Origin: Candidatus Rifleibacteriota bacterium
GTDB lineage: Bacteria; Muiribacteriota; Ozemobacteria; Ozemobacterales; Ozemobacteraceae
Direction: 5' to 3'
NCBI GenBank assembly: GCA_024710355.1
Contig: JANJUX010000054.1
Location: 62,001 to 126,000, forward strand
DNA: 64,000 bases
The position numbers and the translations under genes are program-made. The notes below the pieces were generated by a model, which had not been told where the DNA came from, searched no databases, and saw only the letters and a program-made list of their open reading frames with translations. Positions within the stretch are counted from its first letter, which is position 1. Every line of letters begins with the position of its first letter. Shown here one piece after another: positions 35,477-43,794 of the stretch.

Positions 35477-36355
35477 ATGGAACCCAAAAACATGGTCGTG
35501 GCCACTGCCCTGACCATGCTGCTGCTGATGGCGATGTTCGCTCTGTTCAGCAGCGGAACCGGGCACGACAAGAAAAGAATAAATACCAGGCAGGCGAAGG
35601 AAGATGGCAACAAGCAGAATCAAATAAAAACTTCCCACCCCCCTGGTAAAGGCTCGTCTATTTCTTCAACGAATTTGTCTGCGTCAGACAACAACGCTTC
35701 AGCTGCCCCAATCCCCCCGGTAAAAACCGCCCCTTCATTTTCCAGCTCCATATCCACGGTTGGCTACCACGAAGAAATATGTTCAAAAGATGAGCTCGAA
35801 CAGATAAAAAAAGACAAGGAAGCGGCGATGGCAGAGCTTGTCAAAGCCAAAGAAGAATGGATCCAGAACAAAATCAATGACGAAAGTCTTGATATAACCA
35901 CCAGAGAAAAATATAAACTGTTGAACAACCAGCAACTGGCTAATGGTACAATGTATATGCGCCAGAAAAGATACTCTGATGCAGTGAAACAATTCAATGA
36001 GGTGATCAATGATGAGACTGCCACACCTCTTACCAGATATTTTGCCCTTGAGAGTATCGAAAACATTGCAAAAATCCTCAAGAACAAGGAACTTTATTTC
36101 ACCGCTGCAAGAATGCGTGGCAAGCTGGTGGCAACCGAAGACTTATCAGTAATCGGTCAAGAGAAAAAAACCGATTACATCGACTGGATAGACGAGTCAG
36201 AAAAGCTTTTGAACGCAAAATCAAAGCCGGAAGTTTATGACAGACTACTACAGGAAACCCAACAGCAATATGGCGACATATCTGCACAACGTGCCCGTGA
36301 TATTCTTGAAGAAAAAATAAAAGACCGAACTTTGTTTTTCGGAGAGTTCATATGA
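35477..36355 (+). CDS. membrane-anchored TPR-like protein, first gene of pseudopilin module B
   Basis: A 292-residue protein with one hydrophobic helix at about residues 7-26, a Ser/Pro/Lys-rich linker, and a helical domain from about residue 95 holding a TPR-like pair (NGTMYMRQKRYSDAVKQFNEVIND). An AAAGGAGA site precedes the ATG. Its stop overlaps the start of the GspK-like gene by four bases (ATGA). Topology and position match the TPR-like gene at 13442-14257 ahead of the other GspK-like gene, although sequence similarity between the two is low by eye. A role in assembly of the pseudopilin complex is inferred from this shared context. Confidence 0.65.
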   Translation: MEPKNMVVATALTMLLLMAMFALFSSGTGHDKKRINTRQAKEDGNKQNQIKTSHPPGKGSSISSTNLSASDNNASAAPIPPVKTAPSFSSSISTVGYHEEICSKDELEQIKKDKEAAMAELVKAKEEWIQNKINDESLDITTREKYKLLNNQQLANGTMYMRQKRYSDAVKQFNEVINDETATPLTRYFALESIENIAKILKNKELYFTAARMRGKLVATEDLSVIGQEKKTDYIDWIDESEKLLNAKSKPEVYDRLLQETQQQYGDISAQRARDILEEKIKDRTLFFGEFI

Positions 36356-39108
36356 CGAAGCGTACAGGGTCTGCGATATTACTGGTGCTTGTCGCTATAG
36401 CGGTCATAGGCACGCTTGCACTCTGGTTCGTCAACTCGAAATCGCAGCGCTCCGGCTTTGCCAGATTCATGAGCGATGAAACAAAACTCGAAGCCCTGGC
36501 TGAATCCGCCACTGAGTTTCTGCTGGCAAAATTAAAAGCCTCCATAAACAAGCATGATTACTCCGATGATGTCACAGCCAGCCTGTATCATCTGGTGCGC
36601 CAGGCACTGCCGGTAAAATCAACAAAACCAGGTCGGAATCACATTCTGGACACAGAATCCGCGCTTACCGTCTCGTCGGCCGACGTAAATCTTGTCGGTA
36701 TTTACAAGTCGGCCCTGGACCCGCTGGTAGTCTCTTATGGCTGGCAGCCCTCAGACGTAACCTATGAAACCGAAATTTCTCTGGCAACAGCCGAAAATTT
36801 TGCTCCCAAAGACTCCTATAAGGTGTGTGGTGCAGATTCGCCGCACCAGAAAGCAGAAGGAAGCTCGGCAAAGTTTCTGGATGCTGCAGACATGAGCGAG
36901 CTGGTTGCAGAAAATGACGGCGACTACGATTCTGCGCCTTTATGGGCTCCCAGCGGCTGGTATCTGTCATTCAATCTTCCTGTCATCGAAAGTCCCCACA
37001 AGCATGAATTCGAAGGCACCTGGAAGGTTTCCGGTGACGGCGGTGCCGGAGAACTTACACAGCTTACAGATGCGAGAAAAGAAATTGAGCAAAAGTTGGC
37101 AAACCCTGACCTGACGACCGAACAAAGAGCTGCTTTGCAACAACAGCTTGATAATGCCATAAATGAAATAGATAATTTCAAGACCAGTGGCAAGACTCTA
37201 AAGGTAACCGTTTCCATTACCAAGAATGGTCCAGCCAAGTTTTCAACTCATTTCACCGGAAAAATAAAAATCATGGGCATAACCTTCACGTTAGACAGGG
37301 CTGGCCCATCACTCGATATAAATGCCGAGCTGAAAGAGCATTGTCCGTTTTTAAAATGCATAGATGACATGAGTCAACCGGTCAAGAGTCTGCGAAAACA
37401 TGTTTTTACCGACAGCAGTTTCTCTAAATTATATAAAGCCGATGATTTTGTGGCTCTGGCCAAAACCAGGCTGGACGAAGTGAAAAAATACCATAATATC
37501 GATACGGGCACGCAAAAGTATGTCGAAAAAGGCACGATGCTGCAGTTCAAAACCACTGTAACCCACAACCAGGCAGGCAAAAAAAGCTCGAAGACGCTGG
37601 TAGCACAAATACCGCTGAAAGTAACCGATGTCCAGCCTGTCGCCCCAGAATACTCTTTGTTTGTGGCTAATTCCAACCTTCTCAGTGAAGGCTCCCTGCC
37701 AGGTCTCGGTGAGAAAATAGACCTGAACGACTGGGAACCCAGAGACACACCAGAAAAAGCCATCGGGCAGTTTATTGTTCATAACTATCCGGCAACTGTT
37801 GAGAGCGGCAAAACCAAAGCGAATCTTGCACCACTGTTCAAAAACGCCTGTTTACCTGGCATGGTCCGGGTAAATGCCCAAACTTCGACAGCCGATGAGG
37901 CCATGATCCTGGGCACATTTGTCGGCACTTTTGATGAGCCCGAGCTGACAGAACTGAATGCGATTGTTTCACCCAGCGGTGGTGAGGGTAATTCAGCTCA
38001 GGCCAACGACAGCAGAGGCAATCTGTTCCGAACTGAACCCTCTTTTATATGGCGAACCAAGGATGACAACCTTGTTCCTGCTCCCTCGGTACATCACGAA
38101 CTTGAACTGCCGGTTCTTTTTACAGATGCAGAACTGGACACAAGTTCCCCTATCAGAGATATCCCTGATGCTGGTCTGGCACAAATTGCAAACTTTTTCA
38201 AGTCGAGTGCTTTCAATCTTCAGATGAAGCCGACCCTTCTGTCGGGCAATGCCAACATGGAATACCCTCTGGGAATAGCGATTGAAGGCCCGATCAACCG
38301 AATTTTCTCCCGCATCCGGGTACAAGTCAGACCCTCCGCTCATGCAAGTCTGAGTGGAGTTATAGATCTGACCCGAATTCGCTACAATTACGAGCATATC
38401 AGCAGATATTCAGACAACATACCGCGTGACTTCAGCACTGCACCCCAGGGAAAGCACGCCAGATATGGCATGCATAAATACAAGCCAGCGATAGATAACA
38501 AAGTCTGGAATTCAAACTCCGACTACAAATACATGCCAATGAACTGCTACTCCACGTTGCAGTATGCCAAAAAAGCCAGCAGATTTTATTCCAGCGCCTC
38601 TGACTTTGTGTCTGATATGGGCAAGGCTGTCGACAAAGGCGGGCTGAAGAATTCAGATGGCAGCATTATGGTTAATGGCGTGTATTTCATAGATGGCGGT
38701 CTGGATCTGGGCGGACAAAAGTTCAAGGGCAATGGCCTGATCGTCGCCAAGGGCACCATAAAGATAAACGGAAACATAACAAGAGCTGATGACAAAACCA
38801 CACTCGGACTGATAGCCAGAAGAAGTTTCATCCATTTTGGGCCGTCGTGCAGCAGAGTCGAGGCAGCCTGTTTTTCAAATGAAGCCCCCTTCTCAAGTGG
38901 GCAGAAACTTCATATCGACGGAAATCTGGTAACAAATGATTTTAAAAGAACAAACCTTTTAGACGTTCATGTGTGTTATAATTCGAGGGCATGCTCAGTA
39001 AGCCCTCTGGCTACCCTGCGCAACCTTGGAAAATTTGAACCGAAACGTTATTGGGTGTCCGCCGCAGACAACTGGGCGAAAACTTTTTATGAAAAAAAAT
39101 CGAATTAG
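36352..39108 (+). CDS. giant GspK/PilX-like pseudopilin, paralogue of 10682-13426
   Basis: A 918-residue protein. The leader MTKRTG is followed by SAILLVLVAIAVIG; mature position 5 is Leu, so the Glu5 of ordinary pilins is missing, as in GspK. A LEALAESATEFLLAKL helix follows, equivalent to the SLAEAALERA helix of the copy at 10.7 kb. Other shared features are an F(V/I)AN stretch after a PxYS motif, LPG(M/L)VRVN, QYAKKA near residue 740, the Gly-rich solenoid-like region, and the end GKF(E/D)PKRYxVS. Their near-identical lengths (914 and 918) support paralogy of whole proteins. The gene overlaps its neighbours on both sides. Confidence 0.75.
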   Translation: MTKRTGSAILLVLVAIAVIGTLALWFVNSKSQRSGFARFMSDETKLEALAESATEFLLAKLKASINKHDYSDDVTASLYHLVRQALPVKSTKPGRNHILDTESALTVSSADVNLVGIYKSALDPLVVSYGWQPSDVTYETEISLATAENFAPKDSYKVCGADSPHQKAEGSSAKFLDAADMSELVAENDGDYDSAPLWAPSGWYLSFNLPVIESPHKHEFEGTWKVSGDGGAGELTQLTDARKEIEQKLANPDLTTEQRAALQQQLDNAINEIDNFKTSGKTLKVTVSITKNGPAKFSTHFTGKIKIMGITFTLDRAGPSLDINAELKEHCPFLKCIDDMSQPVKSLRKHVFTDSSFSKLYKADDFVALAKTRLDEVKKYHNIDTGTQKYVEKGTMLQFKTTVTHNQAGKKSSKTLVAQIPLKVTDVQPVAPEYSLFVANSNLLSEGSLPGLGEKIDLNDWEPRDTPEKAIGQFIVHNYPATVESGKTKANLAPLFKNACLPGMVRVNAQTSTADEAMILGTFVGTFDEPELTELNAIVSPSGGEGNSAQANDSRGNLFRTEPSFIWRTKDDNLVPAPSVHHELELPVLFTDAELDTSSPIRDIPDAGLAQIANFFKSSAFNLQMKPTLLSGNANMEYPLGIAIEGPINRIFSRIRVQVRPSAHASLSGVIDLTRIRYNYEHISRYSDNIPRDFSTAPQGKHARYGMHKYKPAIDNKVWNSNSDYKYMPMNCYSTLQYAKKASRFYSSASDFVSDMGKAVDKGGLKNSDGSIMVNGVYFIDGGLDLGGQKFKGNGLIVAKGTIKINGNITRADDKTTLGLIARRSFIHFGPSCSRVEAACFSNEAPFSSGQKLHIDGNLVTNDFKRTNLLDVHVCYNSRACSVSPLATLRNLGKFEPKRYWVSAADNWAKTFYEKKSN

Positions 39109-39538
39109 TGTAAAGCGTGGGTTGAGTCTGATAGAAATAGCAGCGGCGGTCCTGGTTTTTTCTGCGGCGGTTATTCCTCTCTACCACGCGATGTCATATG
39201 GCGCCAAGGAAGACATACATATCGATAAAATTGCCGTAGCCGACAAAATTCTCAGCTCCTTCAGAGATGAGATCAAAAACATGGATTTCAAAACCGTGGC
39301 CGGTCTGTATGGTACAGCGAGGGTCTATAAAGGAACCGAGGACATGACTCCCAATACTTTTAAAGAGTTTCTCAAAGAAAAAGAGAAATATAAAGACTTC
39401 GAATTTGAAGCTGAGACAACAAAACAAGACTCCCCGATAGAATCCATTTCATTCAAAGCAAAAGTCACATGGACATCAGCCACGAACAAAGGCGAACGCA
39501 AACTGGCTTTTGTCAAGGTTAACACCCTTACGCCATGA
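39089..39538 (+). CDS. GspI/PilV-like pseudopilin, module B
   Basis: A 149-residue prepilin-like protein. I start it at the ATG 39089-39091, giving the leader MKKNRISVKRG and then LSLIE with a hydrophobic helix; glutamate is at mature position 5. The longer open frame starting further upstream would put the cleavage site more than 30 residues in. The gene overlaps the GspK-like gene by 20 bases and the next gene by four (ATGA). It corresponds to the gene at 10188-10682 in module A by order and size. Confidence 0.75.
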   Translation: MKKNRISVKRGLSLIEIAAAVLVFSAAVIPLYHAMSYGAKEDIHIDKIAVADKILSSFRDEIKNMDFKTVAGLYGTARVYKGTEDMTPNTFKEFLKEKEKYKDFEFEAETTKQDSPIESISFKAKVTWTSATNKGERKLAFVKVNTLTP

Positions 39539-40212
39539 ACAGCCGCAAACTCAGACTCGGTGTCACGCTTGCAGAAACACTTATCGGACTGCTCCTGATA
39601 TCGATTATCGGACTGGCCCTGCAAAAGTTGACAAGCAGCGCCCTGCGAACCTCGGCAATTTCAGAAGCCCGTGGCACACTGAGACAAAATGCTCAGATTG
39701 CCCTGCGTCAAATCGAAAGAGACATTGCCAGTTCGAGGGTTAAGGTGGAAAATCCCGACGCGCCACCAAAAGATAGAAAATATGTGCACACCATAGAGAC
39801 CCCTGGTGGCAACACACCTATCAGCATGGAAATTCCAGCAGAGACTAGCGATGACGACACCAGACTCTTCGACGTCGATACAGAAGAAGACGGCAAAGAC
39901 TATATCAAAGTAACATATACCATAGCTAACGGTGTCCTGCTGCGTAATGATACAAAGGCCACGACGCGTGTCGCCAGCCACATAAAAGCCATTATTCCAG
40001 GAGATTATGCCAACGACTCGGGAATAGAGACTACATATGACGGAAAAGTCACAGTAAGACTTACCGCTGCCATGGTACCAGATGGCGTCCCAGATGAAAT
40101 AGAACATGTAGAAGAGGCTATTATTGCCATCAGGCAATTGCAAATAAAAAACCTTGCCGGCGATGAGAGTAATAAAAATCGAAACTGGCAGCAAAGGCTA
40201 AAAGATTTTTAA
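39535..40212 (+). CDS. GspJ/PilW-like pseudopilin, module B
   Basis: A 225-residue prepilin-like protein. The leader MNSRKLRLG is followed by VTLAE and a long hydrophobic helix, with glutamate at mature position 5, then a helix with LRQNAQIALRQIERDI as in GspJ. Its size fits ordinary GspJ, unlike the 493-residue member of module A. The ATG overlaps the previous stop by four bases, so I, J and K are translationally coupled. It ends module B; the antiporter gene starts 39 bases later. Confidence 0.72.
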   Translation: MNSRKLRLGVTLAETLIGLLLISIIGLALQKLTSSALRTSAISEARGTLRQNAQIALRQIERDIASSRVKVENPDAPPKDRKYVHTIETPGGNTPISMEIPAETSDDDTRLFDVDTEEDGKDYIKVTYTIANGVLLRNDTKATTRVASHIKAIIPGDYANDSGIETTYDGKVTVRLTAAMVPDGVPDEIEHVEEAIIAIRQLQIKNLAGDESNKNRNWQQRLKDF

Positions 40213-40251
40213 CATCACCTGCTCACTAAACCTCTACTCAAGGGTGGCGCA

Positions 40252-42426
40252 ATGCAAAACATCAAGCTGACGATTGTATTTTTTCTTGCCTTTTTTCTGG
40301 TTACAACCGCTTCAAGCGCTCAACTGAGAATCACTGCACCGAATTTTGTTCTCAGCGGAGTGAAATCGGACTATGAAATCAATGGTCTTGATGAAAGCAG
40401 CAACAAAGCCACTCAATACAAAATTGTGGCCAACAATCAGACAATCGAATCAGGCGTTTCTCTGCCAAAAGATCTTAAAACAATAAAACTCGCGATTCCC
40501 ACATGTGGAAGCAATGAACTGACCTTAACAGTGGCTGACCAGACGGCCACCACCCACGTAAGATGTATACCGGGCTGGTTGTCGATTCTGCCGCCGGTTC
40601 TGGCAATCATTCTGGCCCTTATCACAAGAGAAGTAATCAGCTCGCTTTTTCTGGGCACGGTAATCGGTGCAACTTTCGTTTTCTCCTACAATCCGTTTAT
40701 CGGCTTTCTGCGAACTCTCGACAAATATCTTCTCGGCTCTGTCGCTGATACGGCCCATTCAGCCATTATCATCTTTTCTCTCTGTCTTGGCGGCATGATC
40801 GGTGTTGTAAACCGCACCGGCGGCATGCAGGGTATCGTAGAACTCATTTCGCGCATGGTAACCGGCCCACGCAGCGCTCAGCTGGCAACCTGGTTCATGG
40901 GCGTTCTCATCTTCTTCGACGATTATGCCAACACGCTGATCGTCGGCAACTCAATGCGACCGGTAACCGATAAGAACAAAATTTCACGCGAAAAACTCAG
41001 CTACATTGTCGACTCGACATCAGCTCCCGTAGCAGGAATAGCCGTTCTTTCGACCTGGATCGGCTACGAAATCGGCCTGATTCGCGAAGCCTTCGTCAAC
41101 CTTGGCATTCCCGAAACCAATTTTTATGGTGTTTTTCTGCAGACGATACCCTTCAGATTCTACTGCCTGCTGACGCTGTTCTTCGGCTTTATGATCGCCT
41201 TTTTCCGCCGCGACTTTGGTCCGATGCTCAAGGCCGAACAGCGAGCATACCATGAAGGGAAAGCGCTTTCTGACACTGCCAGACCGATCAGCAGCCCTGA
41301 GTCTGCGGCGCCAGAACTGCCGGCCGACATGCCAAAGCGCTGGTATAACGCAGCCATTCCGATCGCCATCGTAATTATCGGTACCTTTGTCGGGCTGCTG
41401 GGTGACGGCGGCATGTATTCGCCGCACTTTTATCTGCAGCAGGCTGAGACCAGCGCATTGTCTGGCAGCAAAAGCCTTACGGTCACGGCCGTTTCGCAGG
41501 ACAACGGCACTCTGACGGCCTCTGGCGAAGATTTTTCTTTTGCGCGAATCAACTTTGATGCCAAAACCGTCTTTTCCGGAAAATCCGGAATTGAAGCCAT
41601 AAATCTGCTTCGCCAGCTAAAAGAGGGCGACGTAATAAACACGGTATTGGCCCCATCAACCATGACCTTTGCCGAGAAAGCCAGATCCGCTTTCAGCAAT
41701 GCCGACTCGACCCGGGTATTGATCTGGGTAAGCGTTCTTGGTTCAATGGTCGCAGTCTTTCTTGGCTGGATACAGGGCCTGATTAACCTCGAAACCGGTC
41801 TCAAGGCCTGGGTGGATGGCGCCAGAACCCTTATCATGGCGGTAATTATCATGACCCTCGCCTGGTCAATCAACGGCGTCTGTACCGAACTCGGTACCGC
41901 TCACTGGGTAGTCGCCATGGTTACCGACGTGGTTCCACACTGGATGCTGCCCACGATTATCTTCATCATCGCCTGTTTCATTTCATTCGCCACGGGCACC
42001 AGCTGGGGTACAATGGCCATTCTGCTGCCAATAAGCATTCCGCTTGCCTATCATCTCAACATGCAGCATTACCAGGCAAACATAGCCAGTCTGCCCAATG
42101 CCCCAGAAATGATGGTATTCATCAAGCAATCGTTGCTTCTCTCGATTGGTGCGGTTCTTGAGGGCTCAATTTTCGGTGATCACTGCAGTCCGATTTCTGA
42201 CACAACCATCATGTCTTCGATGGCATCTGGTTCCGACCACATCGATCACGTGAGAACTCAGGCCCCATACGCTGCAATCGTAGCTCTGATTGCGATCATT
42301 CTCTGCTACATCCCGGCCGGTCTCGGTGTTTCCCCTTTCATCATGATTCCGGTTTCAATGATAGTTCTTGCTGGTTTTATCTTTACTTTCGGTCAGCGCC
42401 CGGAAAAAAGTTCACAAAATGCTTGA
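40252..42426 (+). CDS. NhaC-family Na+/H+ antiporter with exported N-terminal domain
   Basis: A 724-residue membrane protein. The core (about residues 105-390 and 490-715) has the NhaC pattern: GVLIFFDDYANTLIVGNSMRPV, STSAPVAGIAVLSTWIGYEIGL, ATGTSWGTMAILLPISIPLA and EGSIFGDHCSPISDTTIMSS. Two additions are unusual. There is a signal peptide plus an Ig-like domain of about 80 residues before the first membrane helix, and an extramembrane insertion of about 95 residues near 395-485. NhaC proteins are usually 450-520 residues. AAGGGTGG precedes the ATG. The added domains may sense or bind something outside the cell. Cotranscription with module B is possible. Confidence 0.85.
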   Translation: MQNIKLTIVFFLAFFLVTTASSAQLRITAPNFVLSGVKSDYEINGLDESSNKATQYKIVANNQTIESGVSLPKDLKTIKLAIPTCGSNELTLTVADQTATTHVRCIPGWLSILPPVLAIILALITREVISSLFLGTVIGATFVFSYNPFIGFLRTLDKYLLGSVADTAHSAIIIFSLCLGGMIGVVNRTGGMQGIVELISRMVTGPRSAQLATWFMGVLIFFDDYANTLIVGNSMRPVTDKNKISREKLSYIVDSTSAPVAGIAVLSTWIGYEIGLIREAFVNLGIPETNFYGVFLQTIPFRFYCLLTLFFGFMIAFFRRDFGPMLKAEQRAYHEGKALSDTARPISSPESAAPELPADMPKRWYNAAIPIAIVIIGTFVGLLGDGGMYSPHFYLQQAETSALSGSKSLTVTAVSQDNGTLTASGEDFSFARINFDAKTVFSGKSGIEAINLLRQLKEGDVINTVLAPSTMTFAEKARSAFSNADSTRVLIWVSVLGSMVAVFLGWIQGLINLETGLKAWVDGARTLIMAVIIMTLAWSINGVCTELGTAHWVVAMVTDVVPHWMLPTIIFIIACFISFATGTSWGTMAILLPISIPLAYHLNMQHYQANIASLPNAPEMMVFIKQSLLLSIGAVLEGSIFGDHCSPISDTTIMSSMASGSDHIDHVRTQAPYAAIVALIAIILCYIPAGLGVSPFIMIPVSMIVLAGFIFTFGQRPEKSSQNA

Positions 42427-42451
42427 CTTGCATTTTCCTGTTTGCTATCAT
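42423..42451 (+). promoter_or_regulatory. promoter of the infC operon
   Basis: TTGACT (42423-42428) and TATCAT (42446-42451) with 17-base spacing, overlapping the stop codon of the antiporter gene. Transcription would start near 42458, giving a leader of about 130 bases before infC. Confidence 0.65.
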
Positions 42452-42508
42452 CACAGAACAGCAAGCAGGATTGATTCCTCACCTTGAGCAATTAAGCAAA
42501 AAGGTTCT

Positions 42509-42575
42509 CCCCGCAAGGGGTACATGAAGGTAACACTCATGGAGTAGCATCTTGCTGCTCCATTTTTTATTTTTT
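42509..42575 (+). promoter_or_regulatory. infC leader with terminator hairpin (attenuator)
   Basis: The leader has a small hairpin CCCC-GCAA-GGGG (42509-42520) with a GNRA loop. Then comes a terminator: ATGGAGTAGCA (42539-42549), TCT loop, TGCTGCTCCAT (42553-42563), one G-T pair, followed by a T-rich run to 42575. The infC ribosome site begins two bases later. CATGA (42523-42527) can pair instead with TCATG (42537-42541), overlapping the 5' arm. L20-controlled attenuation of infC-rpmI-rplT leaders is known in Firmicutes. A short frame, MKVTLME (42524-42547), ends inside the 5' arm and might also play a part. Confidence 0.65.
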
Positions 42576-42588
42576 CGGAGGTAAGAGT

Positions 42589-43104
42589 ATCAAAGGTACT
42601 GTACGCATCAACAGAAGGATTAGGGTTCCGCAGGTTCGACTGGTCGATGAGAATGGTGGCATGGTCGGTGTTGTTAACACGTCTGACGCTGTTCAAATGG
42701 CTGAAGAACGGGGTTTCGATCTTGTAGAAGTTGCCCCCGCTGCGAATCCGCCAGTTTGCCGCCTCATGGACTTTGGTCAGTATAAGTATGAACTTACCAA
42801 GAAAGCCAAAGAAGCCAAGAAGAAGCAAAAAGTCATCAAGCTTAAAGAAGTTAAGGTTCGCCCGAAGACCGATGAAGGCGATCTGCAGACCAAATGCAAC
42901 AACATCCGCAAGTTTCTTGAAGAGGGTGACAAGGTAAAGGTCTCTGTATCCTTCAGAGGGCGCGAAAGAGCGCACATTGAAGTCGGCTACAAGGTCATCG
43001 AAAGAATGAAAGTCATTCTTGGCGAAGACGCCGACATCGAAAAAGATGCCGCCCAGGAAGGCAATGCCATCACCATGATTCTCTACAGAACCCGGAAGAA
43101 ATAG
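42589..43104 (+). CDS. infC: translation initiation factor IF-3 with AUC start codon
   Basis: A 171-residue IF-3. No ATG, GTG or TTG lies at the expected N-terminus. The codon ATC at 42589 follows GGAGG (42577-42581) with 7-base spacing and begins (M)KGTVRINRRIRVPQVRLVDENGG, the normal IF-3 N-terminus. The first ATG, at 42661, would delete this region. E. coli infC likewise starts with a rare codon (AUU AAA GGC there, AUC AAA GGT here), which IF-3 itself discriminates against, giving autocontrol. The rest shows FDLVEVAPAANPPVCRLMDFGQYKYE, a Lys-rich linker and the C-terminal domain. It heads infC-rpmI-rplT. Confidence 0.93.
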   Translation: MKGTVRINRRIRVPQVRLVDENGGMVGVVNTSDAVQMAEERGFDLVEVAPAANPPVCRLMDFGQYKYELTKKAKEAKKKQKVIKLKEVKVRPKTDEGDLQTKCNNIRKFLEEGDKVKVSVSFRGRERAHIEVGYKVIERMKVILGEDADIEKDAAQEGNAITMILYRTRKK

Positions 43105-43131
43105 CTATACTGCCATCAGGAGGAAAGTATT

Positions 43132-43329
43132 ATGCCGAAAATGAAAACTCATCGCGGTGCTGCAAAACGCATCAAAAGAACAGGTTCCGGTGCGTTCAGA
43201 CGTTACAAGGCTTATGGCAGCCACATCCTGACCAAGAAGTCTAGCAAACGCAAAAGAGGCTATCGCCAGTCTGCCAACTGCGAAAAGGGCAATGAACACG
43301 CTCTGAAGGTAATGTTGCCGTACTCCTGA
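43132..43329 (+). CDS. rpmI: 50S ribosomal protein L35
   Basis: A 65-residue, very basic protein beginning MPKMKTHRGAAKRIKRTGSG, the typical L35 start, with a SHILTKKSSKRKRG segment. It belongs to the large ribosomal subunit. An AGGAGGAA site precedes the ATG, 27 bases after infC and 49 before rplT, in the universal order. Confidence 0.97.
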   Translation: MPKMKTHRGAAKRIKRTGSGAFRRYKAYGSHILTKKSSKRKRGYRQSANCEKGNEHALKVMLPYS

Positions 43330-43378
43330 CCCAGTGTCGAGAGTAACTGGGTTTAAGAAATTCATCAGGAGATAAACC

Positions 43379-43732
43379 ATGTCAAGATCAAAAAGTTCAA
43401 GTAACGCAAGACGCAAGGAACAGAAACTTTTCCGCAGAACCAAGGGTTTCTGGGGCGCTCACAATAATGTCAAGAAGGTCGCCAAGCAGGCCGTTCTGCA
43501 CGCCCTCGACCATTCTTATGTTGACCGCCGCAAACGCAGCCGCGAATTCAGAAGACTCTGGATCACCAGAATCAACGCTGCCTGCCGCATCAACGAAATG
43601 TCTTACAGCTGCTTTATCAACGGTCTGAAGAGAGCCGGCATCGAGCTGAACCGCAAGGTTCTGGCCGAACTGGCCGTGCGCGACCCCCAGTCGTTCAAAG
43701 CTGTTGTTGACAAAGCCAGAAGCGCTGCCTGA
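43379..43732 (+). CDS. rplT: 50S ribosomal protein L20
   Basis: A 117-residue L20 with an Arg/Lys-rich N-terminal tail (SRSKSSSNARRKEQKLFRRTKGFWG) and the conserved HALDHSYVDRRKRSREFRRLWITRINAACR core. It is needed for early 50S assembly and in several bacteria represses its own operon by binding the leader or an internal mRNA site. The infC leader hairpin upstream makes such control plausible here. The operon ends at a strong terminator. Confidence 0.97.
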   Translation: MSRSKSSSNARRKEQKLFRRTKGFWGAHNNVKKVAKQAVLHALDHSYVDRRKRSREFRRLWITRINAACRINEMSYSCFINGLKRAGIELNRKVLAELAVRDPQSFKAVVDKARSAA

Positions 43733-43752
43733 TAACAATTTTAACGTAAAAA

Positions 43753-43782
43753 AACACCCGGGGTCTGCCCCGGGTGTTTTTT
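43753..43782 (+). terminator. intrinsic terminator after rplT
   Basis: AACACCCGGGG (43753-43763) and CCCCGGGTGTT (43768-43778) with a TCTG loop and a T run. It ends the infC-rpmI-rplT transcript. Confidence 0.95.
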
Positions 43783-43794
43783 GTTTAAATCATC

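Noticed and set aside
42661..42663. ATG as the start of infC
   Set aside because: It would remove the conserved IF-3 N-terminus (INRRIRVPQVRLVDENGG) and has no ribosome site, whereas ATC at 42589 has an ideal one.
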